DNA of 64,000 nt from DATJLY01 sp035604615 (GCA_035604615.1 DATNID010000056.1:16996-80995), one strand, 5' to 3'. Shown: positions 52,885-61,878, numbered from the stretch's first letter. Notes: generated from the letters alone by a model not told the origin. A program made the numbers and translations.

Positions 52885-54405
52885 ATGGAAGAAGACCGCG
52901 AAGACATGCACGACACCGATTTTCTGCACGAGCATCTCGAGCCGTCGCCGGAACAGCGCGACGAGCTCGCCCGCTTCATCTGGAGCCAGGAGCATGTCGA
53001 GCTCAAGACCGTCGGGATCGACATCGGCAGCTCGACCTCCCATCTCCTCTTCGCCAAGGTCCTGCTGCAGCGCCACTCCCAGGGCCTGTCGAGCCGCTTC
53101 GTCGTCGTCGACCGCCAGGTCGTGTGGCGCTCGCCCATCATGCTGACGCCGTTCCTCGCCGACGGCACCATCGACGCCCAAAGCCTCGCCCTCTTCATCG
53201 CGCGCTGCTACGAGGAGTCGGGCTTCGCGCGCAGCGAGATCGACAGCGGCGCCGTCATCCTGACCGGCGAGGCGATCAAGCGGCGGAACGCGCGCGCGAT
53301 CGACGAGGTGTTCGCCGCCGAGGCCGGGAAATTCGTATGCGCCACCGCGGGCCACATACTCGAGTGCCGCCTCGCCGCGCACGGCTCGGGCGCCGTGCGC
53401 CTGTCGCGCGAGCGCGGCGAATGCCTGCTGCATGTCGATGTCGGCGGCGGCACCACCAAGCTCACGTTGATCGACCGCGGCACCGTGCTGAGCGCGGCGG
53501 CCTTCGCCGCGGGCGGGCGGCTCATCGCCAGCGACGCCGAGGGACAGTGGACGCGCGTCGATGACTCCGCGCGCCTCGTGGCGGAGGAACTCGGCCTTGC
53601 CACCAGCCCGCAGGCGCTGGCCGATCCGGCGACGCGCACCGCGCTGGCGCGCCGGCTGGCGGTGGTGATGGCGGACCATATTCTCGACGCACCGCTCGAC
53701 CGGCTGGGCGAGGCGCTGAGGCTCACCGAAGGGTTGCGGCGCACCGCTTCGCCGACGGCGCTCACCTTCTCGGGCGGGGTCTCGGAATACATCTTCGGCC
53801 GCGAGGCGCAGGAATACGGCGATATCGCCATGCCGCTCGCGCGCGCCTTGACCGCGGAGCTGAGCCGGCGCACCGGCCTGCCGCTGGTCGATCCCGGCCA
53901 GCGCATCCGCGCCACGGTCATCGGCGCGTCGCAATTCACCATCCAGGTCAGCGGCAAGACGATTTATCTTTCCGATCCGTCGGTGCTGCCGGTGCATGGC
54001 GTTCCGGTGGTGCATGTCGGACGCGCTGCCGAGGACGATCCCGGCACCCTCGCCGGCGCCATTCGGCGCGGCCTCACCGATCTCGACCTCGAGCCCGAGG
54101 CGCGCGTGGCGATCGCCTTCTCCTGGCAGGGCGATCCGGACTACGCGCGTCTTGCCGCCGCCGGCCGCGCCATCGTCGCCGCCACTGCGCCCAAGGGCGT
54201 GCGCGACGAGCCGCTGTTCTTGATGATCGACGGCGATATCGGCCGCACGCTCGGCCGGCTGCTGCATGCCGAGCTGGGGCTGCCGGGCCAGCTCGTGTCG
54301 ATCGACGGCGTGCAGCTCCAGGATCTCGATTATGTCGATGTCGGCGCCATGATCACGCCGCCGGGCGTCGTACCGGTGGTGATCAAGTCGCTGTTGTTTT
54401 CCTGA
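52885..54405 (+). CDS. EutA-like ASKHA-fold reactivating protein
   Basis: A 506-residue protein of the family of EutA, which reactivates coenzyme-B12-dependent ethanolamine ammonia-lyase by exchanging damaged cofactor with ATP. The first nucleotide-binding motif TVGIDIGSSTSHLLFAKV lies at 42-59, and the second, HVDVGGGTTKLTLID, near 183-197; TFSGGVSEYI further on matches the adenosine site. No eutB or eutC is present in the window, so the client must be different or distant. It starts at ATG 52885 in the middle of the binding protein-EutA-bicupin transcript. It is intact in length and motifs. Client protein unknown. Confidence 0.87.
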   Translation: MEEDREDMHDTDFLHEHLEPSPEQRDELARFIWSQEHVELKTVGIDIGSSTSHLLFAKVLLQRHSQGLSSRFVVVDRQVVWRSPIMLTPFLADGTIDAQSLALFIARCYEESGFARSEIDSGAVILTGEAIKRRNARAIDEVFAAEAGKFVCATAGHILECRLAAHGSGAVRLSRERGECLLHVDVGGGTTKLTLIDRGTVLSAAAFAAGGRLIASDAEGQWTRVDDSARLVAEELGLATSPQALADPATRTALARRLAVVMADHILDAPLDRLGEALRLTEGLRRTASPTALTFSGGVSEYIFGREAQEYGDIAMPLARALTAELSRRTGLPLVDPGQRIRATVIGASQFTIQVSGKTIYLSDPSVLPVHGVPVVHVGRAAEDDPGTLAGAIRRGLTDLDLEPEARVAIAFSWQGDPDYARLAAAGRAIVAATAPKGVRDEPLFLMIDGDIGRTLGRLLHAELGLPGQLVSIDGVQLQDLDYVDVGAMITPPGVVPVVIKSLLFS

Positions 54406-54436
54406 ACCCATCCGACGAAGGGCCGAGGAGGAAACC

Positions 54437-55567
54437 ATGACCGATGAAGTGAAACCGCGCTATCGCATCGATTCCTATCGCGACTGGATCAAGGGCGAGG
54501 GTGTGCCCATCGTCGAGGATTTCGGCATCGATCTCTTCTCGGTGACGACGAAGCCGTGGCCGCGCTACGGCATGAAGGGGGCAGCCTGCCATCTCAAGGG
54601 GCGCGGCGATTTCGCCAGCATGTTCCTGTACGAGCTCCCGCCCGGCGGCTCGTCGGTGCCGCAGCGCCACCTTTACGAGGAAGTGACCTACGTCCTCGAA
54701 GGCACCGGCAGCACGCAACTCGAGTTCCCGGACGGTGCCAAGCGCAGCTTCGAGTGGGGCGAGCGCAGCCTGTTCGCGATTCCGCTCAACGCCAAGCACC
54801 GCCACTTCAACGGCAGCGGCCAGAAGCGCGCGCTCATGGTCAGCACCACCAACATGCCGATGGTGATGAACATCTTCCACAACGAGAAATTCATCTTCGG
54901 CACCGACGCCGTGTTCTCCGATCGCATGGGCAAGGACGAATATTATAACGGCGAGGGCGATCTCGTCCTGGTCCGGCCTGGCAGCCATATGTGGGAAACC
55001 AATTTCGTTCCCGACCTCGAGCAGATCGAACTGCAGACATGGGAGGACCGCGGCGGCGGCAGCTCCAACATCATGTTCGTCCTGGCCGATGCCAGCATGC
55101 ACGCGCACATCTCGGAAATGCCGTCCGGCACCTATAAAAAGGCGCATCGCCACGGCCCCGGCGCCCATGTCATGTGCGTGGTCGGCACCGGCTTTTCGCT
55201 GCTGTGGTACGAGGAGGACAAGGATTTCCTGCGCATCGACTGGAAGCACGGCGTGGTGTTCCCGCCGGCCGACCGCCAGCTTCACCAGCATTTCAACACC
55301 AGCGCGCGCCCGGCCCGCTATCTCGCGACGGGCGTCGGCGGGATACGCTATCCCCTGACCGCGGCGGCGTGGCGCTCGGGCGGCGACGGGACCGAGAAGA
55401 AACAGGCTGTCTCGCTCAGCATCAAGGAAGGCGGCGACCAGGTCGAATACGAGGATCAGGACCCGCGCATCCATCCGCTGTGGCTCGAGGAGATGCGGCG
55501 CAACGGCGGCCAGCCGAAGATGGACAAATACTTTCCCAACTTCAGCGCCAAGTCGGCGGCGGAATAG
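54437..55567 (+). CDS. Bicupin protein of the type found beside EutA-like genes
   Basis: A 376-residue protein with two cupin barrels. Barrel 1 holds PQRHLYEEVTYVLEGTGS (with H, E) and later KHRHFN; barrel 2 holds KKAHRHGPGAHVMCVVGTG and HQHFN. Both retain several histidines and so may bind metal. I recall relatives annotated as ethanolamine-ammonia-lyase-activating protein, but biochemical support is unknown to me. It lies 31 bases after the EutA-like gene and faces the hydantoinase B gene tail to tail with 18 bases between. Ribosome site GAGGAGGAAACC precedes the ATG. Possible roles are a dioxygenase or a partner of EutA. Confidence 0.85.
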   Translation: MTDEVKPRYRIDSYRDWIKGEGVPIVEDFGIDLFSVTTKPWPRYGMKGAACHLKGRGDFASMFLYELPPGGSSVPQRHLYEEVTYVLEGTGSTQLEFPDGAKRSFEWGERSLFAIPLNAKHRHFNGSGQKRALMVSTTNMPMVMNIFHNEKFIFGTDAVFSDRMGKDEYYNGEGDLVLVRPGSHMWETNFVPDLEQIELQTWEDRGGGSSNIMFVLADASMHAHISEMPSGTYKKAHRHGPGAHVMCVVGTGFSLLWYEEDKDFLRIDWKHGVVFPPADRQLHQHFNTSARPARYLATGVGGIRYPLTAAAWRSGGDGTEKKQAVSLSIKEGGDQVEYEDQDPRIHPLWLEEMRRNGGQPKMDKYFPNFSAKSAAE

Positions 55568-55585
55568 GGAAAGACCGGCGCGGCT

Positions 55586-57358
55586 TCAGTCGCCGCGCTC
55601 GGCGTTGCGCAGTTCGGCGCGAAGCCGGTCGGTGGCGGCGAGATCGATCTCGAAGGAGGCGGGATCGATCGCGACGCCGTAAGTTGCGGCGGCTTGCGCG
55701 GCGCTGACATAGCCCTGGCGCACGTCCTCGCGTACTTTCTCGACCGGGCGCTCCCACGGCGGGCCATAGCCGCCGCCGCCGCCCGAGCGGATGCGGTACT
55801 CGTCGCCGGGCTTGAGCTGGGCGAGGAACACCTTGGCGTTGGGAAAGTCGGTCTTCCACGTTCCGTTGCGCTTGATCGCGATCTGGTTGCCGGTGGCGTC
55901 GTGCCCGCCTTCGAGTCCCCACGGCTTGCAATGGGCGCGGTCGACCTGGCTGTTGTAGATGACCGGTCCCAGCACCCGCACCACGCGCTCGACGCCGAGC
56001 CCGCCGCGATTGCGCCCCGCGCCGCCCGAATCGGGCACCAGGGCGTGGCTTTCGACGACCACCGGAATCTTGGTCTCGACCTGCTCGCACGGCGCGTTGT
56101 GCGTGTCGCCGTCATTGAGGCAGACCGTGGCCGAGACGCCGTCCTCGCTGCGCTTGGCGCCCCATCCGCCGCCCAAGGGCCCGAAACCGCCGATGAAGAA
56201 CTCGCGGTTTCTCGGGTTGATGCCGTGGATGTTGCCGCTCATCAGGTCGGCGTGGTGGCCGGCGATGACGCGGTCGGGAATGGCCGGCGTCAGCGCCTTG
56301 AACACGGTGTCGATGATGGTCATGGGGAACGTCATCCACTGCCGCATCGGCGCGGGGCGCACGGCGCTCACGATCTTGCCCGGCGGCACGACTGAAATCA
56401 GGCTGCGGAACGAGCCGTCGTTGATCGGGTAGTCGCGCGGCGAGGTGATGCACTTGTAAGCCACCTGGGTGCAGCCGAGGCCGGTGGTGATGCCCGAGTT
56501 GTAGAAGCCCCGCACCTGGTTCGAGACGTCGGTGAGGTCGATCGTCATCGCCTCGCCGGCGACGCTGACCTTGACGCGGATGGGGACAGGCTTGCCGATA
56601 TCGACGCCGTCATCGTCCATGTAGGACTCGGCTTCGTAGGTGCCGTCGGGAATGGTGCGCGTATTGGCGCGCGCCGTCACCTCCGAGCGGTCCATGATGG
56701 CGGCGATCGACTGCGCAACCTCGTCGCGGCCATAGCGATCGATCAGCTCGAGGAAGCGGCGCTCGCCGGTCTTCACCGCCGTCACCTGCGCGCGCAGATC
56801 GCCCATCGCGCGCGTCGGGATGCGCACGTTCATGCGGATGATGTCGACCAGGTCCTGGTTGATCTTGCCGGCCTTGTAGAGCTTGAGGAACGGAAGCTGC
56901 AGGCCTTCGGAATAAATGTCGGTGGTAATGTTGCCGATCTGCCCGCCGATGTCGATCCAATGCGCCATGCAGCACGAGAACCCGACCAGCACGCGCTTGT
57001 GGAAGATCGGCAGGGTCAAGGTCATGTGGAACAGGTGGCTGCCGGTCGTGTAGGCGTCGTTGGTGACGAGGATGTCGCCCGGCTCAAGTTTGTCGCGGCC
57101 GAAATGCCGAAGCTCCGCCTTGATGGTCTCGGCCATGCCGCGGATGAAGGTCGGAAGCCCGATCCCGATCGACACGGTTTCGCCCTCTGGCGTGAAGAGC
57201 CCGGTGGTGAAGTCGAGCGCCTCGTAGATGATCATGTTGTAGGCGGTGCGCATGAGGTTCGTTTTCATTTCCTCGGTCACGGCGATGACGCCGTTGCGCA
57301 CGATCTCGGTCACGACCGGGTCGGCCGCGCGCCGCGGCGATTCGAAAGGCGGGTTCAT
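55586..57358 (-). CDS. Hydantoinase B/oxoprolinase family protein without adjacent A subunit
   Basis: A 590-residue protein of the HyuB family (PF02538-type). Landmarks are MRTAYNMIIYEALDFTTGLF, GDILVTNDAYTTGSHLFHM, HWIDIGGQIGN and GRNRGGLGVERV and a glycine-rich SGGGGGYGPPWERP near the end. HyuB normally pairs with the ASKHA-fold HyuA in N-methylhydantoinase, acetone carboxylase or acetophenone carboxylase. No hyuA is seen on either side; downstream on the same strand is the end of the bicupin gene region, upstream the alpha/beta hydrolase. It follows the hydrolase gene by 16 bases, so the two form one transcript. Substrate and partner are unknown. Confidence 0.9.
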   Translation of the reverse strand: MNPPFESPRRAADPVVTEIVRNGVIAVTEEMKTNLMRTAYNMIIYEALDFTTGLFTPEGETVSIGIGLPTFIRGMAETIKAELRHFGRDKLEPGDILVTNDAYTTGSHLFHMTLTLPIFHKRVLVGFSCCMAHWIDIGGQIGNITTDIYSEGLQLPFLKLYKAGKINQDLVDIIRMNVRIPTRAMGDLRAQVTAVKTGERRFLELIDRYGRDEVAQSIAAIMDRSEVTARANTRTIPDGTYEAESYMDDDGVDIGKPVPIRVKVSVAGEAMTIDLTDVSNQVRGFYNSGITTGLGCTQVAYKCITSPRDYPINDGSFRSLISVVPPGKIVSAVRPAPMRQWMTFPMTIIDTVFKALTPAIPDRVIAGHHADLMSGNIHGINPRNREFFIGGFGPLGGGWGAKRSEDGVSATVCLNDGDTHNAPCEQVETKIPVVVESHALVPDSGGAGRNRGGLGVERVVRVLGPVIYNSQVDRAHCKPWGLEGGHDATGNQIAIKRNGTWKTDFPNAKVFLAQLKPGDEYRIRSGGGGGYGPPWERPVEKVREDVRQGYVSAAQAAATYGVAIDPASFEIDLAATDRLRAELRNAERGD

Positions 57359-57374
57359 GGTGAGCGTTCCTCGA

Positions 57375-58163
57375 CTACGCGCGATGAAGCCCGTTGCGGG
57401 CCAGGAATTCGATCATGAAGCGGTCGAACAGCCAGGGCTGCTCTATCTGGCAAGCGTGGCCCGCGCCGGGCAGGGTCTTCAATTCGCATTTGGGGATGCG
57501 GGCCTGAAGCGCGAAGGCGCTCTGATGTGCGCCGTCCTCGCTGCCGGTGAGGATCAGGGTCGGGCAGGCGATGCGCTCGTGATGGCCCTCGGGCTCGGGC
57601 CGCTGCAACGCCTGGAACTGATAGAGGATCGACTGCAGATCGGCGGTGCCGTTGCGCTCGGTGAACAGATCGGCGAAGTAATGCGCCAGCGGCGTCGCGC
57701 GAAAGCCGGCGCTCAGATCCTCGAACGTATAGGCCCAGCGGTAATCGATGCCGTTGGCGGTGTAGGCGTCGAGCCGGCGCTGGGCGAATTCCTTGCCCGG
57801 GGTGTAGCCCGTTCCGGACAGGACCAGCGCCGCCGTCTTGCCGGGGCGGCGGTGGTACATGTACGGCGCGATCGACGATCCGACCGAGCATCCGACCAGG
57901 ATCGCGCGCTCGCCGGGCAGCGCGTCGTCGATCGCCTCCCAGCACGCCTCGGCCATGTCGGCGGTGGTGAGACCGGGCGCGGCCTTGGGCGAGCGGCCAT
58001 AGCCGGGGATGTCGATGGCGATGCAGCGGAACCAGGTCGAGAAATGCGCCATCTGAAAGATCCAGCACGACTGGTCCATCGGGTTGGGATGGATGAAGGC
58101 GATGACCGGGCCCGCGCGTCCCATCCGCTCGTAGTACAGCGGCCCCTCTACGTGCTGCGCCAT
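57375..58163 (-). CDS. Alpha/beta hydrolase
   Basis: A 262-residue hydrolase: oxyanion loop HPNPMD near residue 25, GCSVG at 91-95 with nucleophile S93, acid in TGSEDGAHQS and histidine in GAGHACQIEQPW. This matches meta-cleavage-product hydrolases and related lactone or ester hydrolases. The HPNPMD loop is typical of enzymes acting on beta-ketolactones or enol lactones. It starts the transcript with hydantoinase B 16 bases downstream. The divergent neighbour is a fumarylacetoacetate hydrolase-family gene, which fits a shared ring-cleavage pathway. Confidence 0.9.
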   Translation of the reverse strand: MAQHVEGPLYYERMGRAGPVIAFIHPNPMDQSCWIFQMAHFSTWFRCIAIDIPGYGRSPKAAPGLTTADMAEACWEAIDDALPGERAILVGCSVGSSIAPYMYHRRPGKTAALVLSGTGYTPGKEFAQRRLDAYTANGIDYRWAYTFEDLSAGFRATPLAHYFADLFTERNGTADLQSILYQFQALQRPEPEGHHERIACPTLILTGSEDGAHQSAFALQARIPKCELKTLPGAGHACQIEQPWLFDRFMIEFLARNGLHRA

Positions 58164-58205
58164 GGTCGATCCTCCCGCCAGCCGGCCGATGCTATTGAAG
58201 CTGGC

Positions 58206-58221
58206 GCCCTTCGTGAAGGGC
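58206..58221. promoter_or_regulatory. Inverted repeat between divergent hydrolase genes
   Basis: GCCCTTC-GT-GAAGGGC, 7-bp arms with a two-base centre, in the region between the alpha/beta hydrolase and fumarylacetoacetate hydrolase genes. It may be an operator for both, or a small hairpin. Confidence 0.4.
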
Positions 58222-58232
58222 CAAGCGGTAGA

Positions 58233-58261
58233 TTGACAGCATTAAGCACTTGTCCAAGAGT
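58233..58261 (+). promoter_or_regulatory. Candidate promoter for the fumarylacetoacetate hydrolase gene
   Basis: A perfect -35 TTGACA at 58233-58238, 17-base spacer, and a weak -10 AAGAGT at 58256-58261. The ATG at 58296 lies 34 bases downstream. The weak -10 means an activator may be needed. Confidence 0.35.
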
Positions 58262-58295
58262 GCCCGCGCCGCAAATACGAACCCGAGGGGGGATC

Positions 58296-59228
58296 ATGGC
58301 TTCCTATCGCCTGCTGACTTATGCGTCGAAGACCGGGCCGCGCGCCGGCATCCTGATCGGCGACGCGGTCGTCGACGCCGAGGCGGCGTTCGGCGCCTAT
58401 GCCAGGAAGACGCGCAAGAAGATCACGTTCCCGACCGGCACCACGCTCGCCATCTGCCGCAACTGGTCCAAGGCCTCGCCCGTCCTGAACCTGATCGCGC
58501 GCAACGACGCCTATGGGGTGCGCGGCCAGGCACTCGCCAAGACCAAGCTGCTGGCACCTATCGATGTCGGGATGATCTGGTGCGCCGGCGCCAACTACTA
58601 CGACCATGTGCGCGAGATGACCGGCCACGAGATGGACAAGTCCAAGGTCGAGCCGTTCTTCTTCATCAAGTCAGGGGGACCCGCCTCCGTCGTTGGCGAG
58701 GGCGCGACCATCAAGCTGCCGGTGTGGTCGAAGCAGATCGACTGGGAGGCCGAGCTCGCCGTCATCATCGGGCGCCCCGCGCGCAATGTGAAGGCGAAGG
58801 ATGCGCTCCGCTACGTCGCCGGCTACACCATCCTCAACGACCTCTCGGCGCGCGACCGCGGCACGCGCGAGGATTGGGTGTTCCGCTTCGACTGGCTGCG
58901 CCAGAAGAGCTTCGACACCGGCTGTCCCATGGGTCCCTGGATCACCCCCGCCTCGGAGATCAAGAACCCGCAGAAGCTCAAGGTCGATCTCTGGATCGGC
59001 GACACCTACGAGCAGGACACCAACACCGATCAGATGGTGTTCACCGTGGCCGAACAGATCGAGGCGCTGTCGAAGCAGATCACCCTCGTTCCCGGCGACG
59101 TCATCACCACCGGGACCGGTGCGGGCTGCGGCCGGCCGAAGAACAAGTACATGAAGCCCGGCGACAGGGTGAAGATCACCATCGAAGGCATCGGCACCCT
59201 GCACAACCGCGTCGCGCAGGGCGCCTGA
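58296..59228 (+). CDS. Fumarylacetoacetate hydrolase-family protein
   Basis: A 310-residue enzyme. Metal ligands are E151 and E153 in DWEAELAVIIG and D182 in ILNDLSARD, as in fumarylpyruvate hydrolase and acylpyruvase. The family opening and CAGANYYDHVREM motif are clear, and GDVITTGTGAGCGRP lies near the end. Members hydrolyse C-C bonds in ring-cleavage products such as fumarylpyruvate or 2-keto-3-deoxy acids. Strong ribosome site GAGGGGGG before the ATG. It is divergent from the hydrolase/HyuB transcript and convergent with the second Rieske oxygenase. Confidence 0.93.
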   Translation: MASYRLLTYASKTGPRAGILIGDAVVDAEAAFGAYARKTRKKITFPTGTTLAICRNWSKASPVLNLIARNDAYGVRGQALAKTKLLAPIDVGMIWCAGANYYDHVREMTGHEMDKSKVEPFFFIKSGGPASVVGEGATIKLPVWSKQIDWEAELAVIIGRPARNVKAKDALRYVAGYTILNDLSARDRGTREDWVFRFDWLRQKSFDTGCPMGPWITPASEIKNPQKLKVDLWIGDTYEQDTNTDQMVFTVAEQIEALSKQITLVPGDVITTGTGAGCGRPKNKYMKPGDRVKITIEGIGTLHNRVAQGA

Positions 59229-59253
59229 GGAAGACCGCGGACGGCGAAGGCGC

Positions 59254-60462
59254 TCAACCCCCTTTGACGTCCGCGAGTTCCTGGATCTTCTCGAAGGAAT
59301 TCTCGTAGCGCGAGTCGAAGGCCACGAGCGGTTTTGCTTCGCGGCCCAGATCGATCATCGGCTCGTTCTCCGCGCGGTCGCGCACGATCGCCATCGGCTC
59401 CAAGCCGCGCTCCACCCGCTCCATCTGCTCGAACAGGAGCTTGTGGAAGATCACCACGCCGCGGTCGCTGGTCGCGAGATGCTCGCGCGTGCGGTCCGAG
59501 ATCGGACCCTGCCCGACCCAGGCCAGCATGTCCTGCGCGGGGATGTTGTCGCCGACGATCTTGCCGTGCTCGTTGAAGAGGTTGGTGTGCTTCACCGCGA
59601 CCGGCCGCGGCGCCGCGCCCGGCTTGCGCTTGGACGTGCGATAGAGGAACTGAATGGTGTGCGTGTCGTCCACCGGTACGCGAATCTGCAGATTGGGCGC
59701 GTCGACGCCGCCCTGCGCCAGCGTGTTTGGGAACAGCAGCGGGTGCCCCACCGTCCAGTCGTCCGAGGTCTCCGGCTCGCCCTCGAGGAGGCGTCGCTTG
59801 TAGAGGCCGTACTTGAACACGTCGAACGCGATCTTGACGTGCCGCGCCGGGTTCATTCCAGGCGGACGGCCCTGCTTCTTGAGCTCATAATTGCCGAACC
59901 GCGCGTGCAGGAATTCGAAATGCACCGGGTCGGCCGAGTTGTCCATGCATTGCAGCCAATTGCACGGCAGCTTGTAGATGTCGACGGCGCGGTCGAGATC
60001 CTCGCGCACGAGCACGTCCCAGCGCGGCAGCAGCGGCCGCGGCTCGGGGCCGAAATAGGCCCACACCAGTCCGCCCAGGGCCTCTACCGGGTAGGCCTTG
60101 ATCTTGATCTCGTCCTTGTAGAGCGACTCCGGATGCGCCAGCTCCTCGAACGGCTGCTCGAGGCAGCGTCCCTTGGCGTCGAACAGCCAGCCGTGATAGG
60201 CGCAGCGCAGGCCGCATTCTTCCGGAATGCCGTATTCGAGCGACAGGCAGCGGTGCGGGCAGCGGTCGTCGATCAGCCCATACTCGCCGCGCTGGGAACG
60301 AAAGAGGGTGAGGTCCTCGCCGAACCAGCGCACGCGCTGCACCGTCTCCTGCGTCAATTCGGCCTCGGTGCCGACCGGATGCCAATAGCGCCGCAGCAGG
60401 TTGCCCATCGGCGTGCCGGGGCCGATCTGGGTCAGACGGTCGTTCTCTTCCTTGGTTGTCAT
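59254..60462 (-). CDS. Rieske non-heme iron oxygenase (aromatic ring-hydroxylating alpha subunit)
   Basis: A 402-residue oxygenase. Rieske cluster ligands C68 and H70 in DRCPHR and C87 and H90 in LRCAYHGW. The iron site is in CNWLQCMDNSADPVHFEFLH, which contains the aspartate and two histidines. Typical start MTTKEENDRLTQIGPGTPMGNLLRRYW is shared with the 38865 oxygenase, so they are distant paralogues. No reductase or ferredoxin gene is adjacent. It is divergent from the Gfo/Idh dehydrogenase gene. Substrate is an aromatic or carboxylic acid, not determinable. Confidence 0.92.
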   Translation of the reverse strand: MTTKEENDRLTQIGPGTPMGNLLRRYWHPVGTEAELTQETVQRVRWFGEDLTLFRSQRGEYGLIDDRCPHRCLSLEYGIPEECGLRCAYHGWLFDAKGRCLEQPFEELAHPESLYKDEIKIKAYPVEALGGLVWAYFGPEPRPLLPRWDVLVREDLDRAVDIYKLPCNWLQCMDNSADPVHFEFLHARFGNYELKKQGRPPGMNPARHVKIAFDVFKYGLYKRRLLEGEPETSDDWTVGHPLLFPNTLAQGGVDAPNLQIRVPVDDTHTIQFLYRTSKRKPGAAPRPVAVKHTNLFNEHGKIVGDNIPAQDMLAWVGQGPISDRTREHLATSDRGVVIFHKLLFEQMERVERGLEPMAIVRDRAENEPMIDLGREAKPLVAFDSRYENSFEKIQELADVKGG

Positions 60463-60547
60463 GTCATTCCTCCAGCCGGACCCATTTTACCGGTCCCCGG
60501 TCTGGCATCCAAGCCGTGTTTCTGTAGAGTGGTCGCGGGAGGAAACC

Positions 60548-61786
60548 ATGACCGATGGACCTGTGCCTGGCCAGCTTCGCCTCAGGCTCGGCATGGCCGG
60601 CCTGGGCGTGGCGAGCACCTATGTCCTGCCGGGAGCGGAGCGCTCGCCCCACGCCGAACTGGTCGCCGCTGCCGATCTGCGCCGCAGCGCTCTCGATGCC
60701 TTCGCCGCGAAATTTGGCGGGCGGACCTATGGCAGCATCAGGGAGCTGTGCGCCGATCCGGAGGTCGACGTGGTCTGGATCGCCACGCCCAATCAGCTCC
60801 ATTGCGAGCACACGGTCATGGCGGCCGAGCACGGCAAGCACGTGATTTGCACCAAGCCGATGGCGCTCGACGTCGCGGAATGCGAACGCATGTGCCTGGC
60901 GGCGGAGCGCAACGGGGTCAAGCTGCTGTGCGGTCAGACCTACAGCATGAGTCCCGACATCCAGGCCATGTGGCGCGTTGCCGCGTCGGGCGAGTTGGGG
61001 CGGCTCATCGCGATCAACACCTGGCTTTATACCGACTGGCTGCTCAAGCCCCGGGTCGCGGAAGAGCTCGACGAGGCGCTGGGCGGCGGGGTCGTCTATC
61101 GCCACGCGCCGCATCTCATCGACACGGTGCGGCTCTTGGGCGGCGGCCGCCTGCGCAGCGTCCGCGCGACGGCCGGGCGATGGATGAAGGAGCGGCCCTG
61201 TCCGGGAAATTTCTCGGCCTATCTCGAGTTCGAGGACGGCACGCCGGCGACCATCGTCTATAACGGCTACGGCTATTTCGACACGTCGGAGCTCACCTGG
61301 GGCATCGGCAACCGCATGTATTCCGACGACGAGCGCGTGCGGGTCCGGCGCGGGCTTCGGCGCGGCGAGATCAACACCGAGGACGCCAAGGAGACCATGC
61401 GCTTCGGCGCCGCGGCCGCGGACCCCGCCGGACGCGGCAGCGCTCAGGACGCGGTGAAGACGGTCGGCACCCGCGCCCATATCGGCTGGTTCGGCATCAC
61501 CGTCGCGAGCTTCGAGCGCGGCGACATCCGCCAGTCGCCGAACGGTCTCTATGTTTATGGCGACGAGGGCCGCCGCGAGATTCCGGTGGAGGGCGGCCGC
61601 GGCGTCGGCATGCTCGAATTGAAGGAGATGCACGAGGCGATCGTCTCGGGCGCGCCCATCATCCATGACGGCCGTTGGGGCATGGCGACCCTCGAGGTCG
61701 GCAGCGCGATCATCCAGTCCGGCCGCGAGCGCCGCGAGGTGATGCTGACCCATCAGTGCGCGCTACCGTCCGAAGCGCGCGCCTGA
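60548..61786 (+). CDS. Gfo/Idh/MocA-family NAD(P)-dependent dehydrogenase
   Basis: A 412-residue oxidoreductase. The N-terminal Rossmann motif is GMAGLGVASTYVLPG; CTKPMALDV is the conserved lysine-proline (KP) motif that binds nicotinamide; the C-terminal half is an alpha/beta sheet domain with EALGGGVVYRHAPHLIDTVRLLGG carrying the catalytic histidine equivalent. Related proteins act on sugars, inositols or 4,5-dihydroxyphthalate dehydrogenation; several annotated phthalate 4,5-cis-dihydrodiol dehydrogenases belong here. Strong ribosome site GGGAGGAAACC at 60537-60547 before the ATG. Divergent from a Rieske oxygenase, so a dihydrodiol substrate is plausible. Confidence 0.9.
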   Translation: MTDGPVPGQLRLRLGMAGLGVASTYVLPGAERSPHAELVAAADLRRSALDAFAAKFGGRTYGSIRELCADPEVDVVWIATPNQLHCEHTVMAAEHGKHVICTKPMALDVAECERMCLAAERNGVKLLCGQTYSMSPDIQAMWRVAASGELGRLIAINTWLYTDWLLKPRVAEELDEALGGGVVYRHAPHLIDTVRLLGGGRLRSVRATAGRWMKERPCPGNFSAYLEFEDGTPATIVYNGYGYFDTSELTWGIGNRMYSDDERVRVRRGLRRGEINTEDAKETMRFGAAAADPAGRGSAQDAVKTVGTRAHIGWFGITVASFERGDIRQSPNGLYVYGDEGRREIPVEGGRGVGMLELKEMHEAIVSGAPIIHDGRWGMATLEVGSAIIQSGRERREVMLTHQCALPSEARA

Positions 61787-61791
61787 CCGAG

Positions 61792-61878
61792 CCGTCATTG
61801 CGAGCGCAGCGAAGCAATCTCCCTGACGCATCGTCGAGAAGATTGCTTCGTCGCCCTTCGGGCTCCTCGCAATGACGG
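61792..61878. repeat. Palindromic intergenic repeat, family 2
   Basis: CCGTCATTGCGAG opens and CTCGCAATGACGG closes a long hairpin, with GCGAAGCAATC and GATTGCTTCG inside and a nested CGCCCTTCGGGCTCC. It follows the Gfo/Idh gene stop by five bases and may end its transcript. The motif GTCATTGCGAGCGnAGCGAAGCAATC is widely scattered in alphaproteobacterial genomes. Confidence 0.85.

Noticed and set aside
52885..54405. Evidence for an ethanolamine utilisation operon or microcompartment.
   Set aside because: No eutB, eutC, shell protein or aldehyde/alcohol dehydrogenase of that pathway lies near; only the reactivase-like gene is present.
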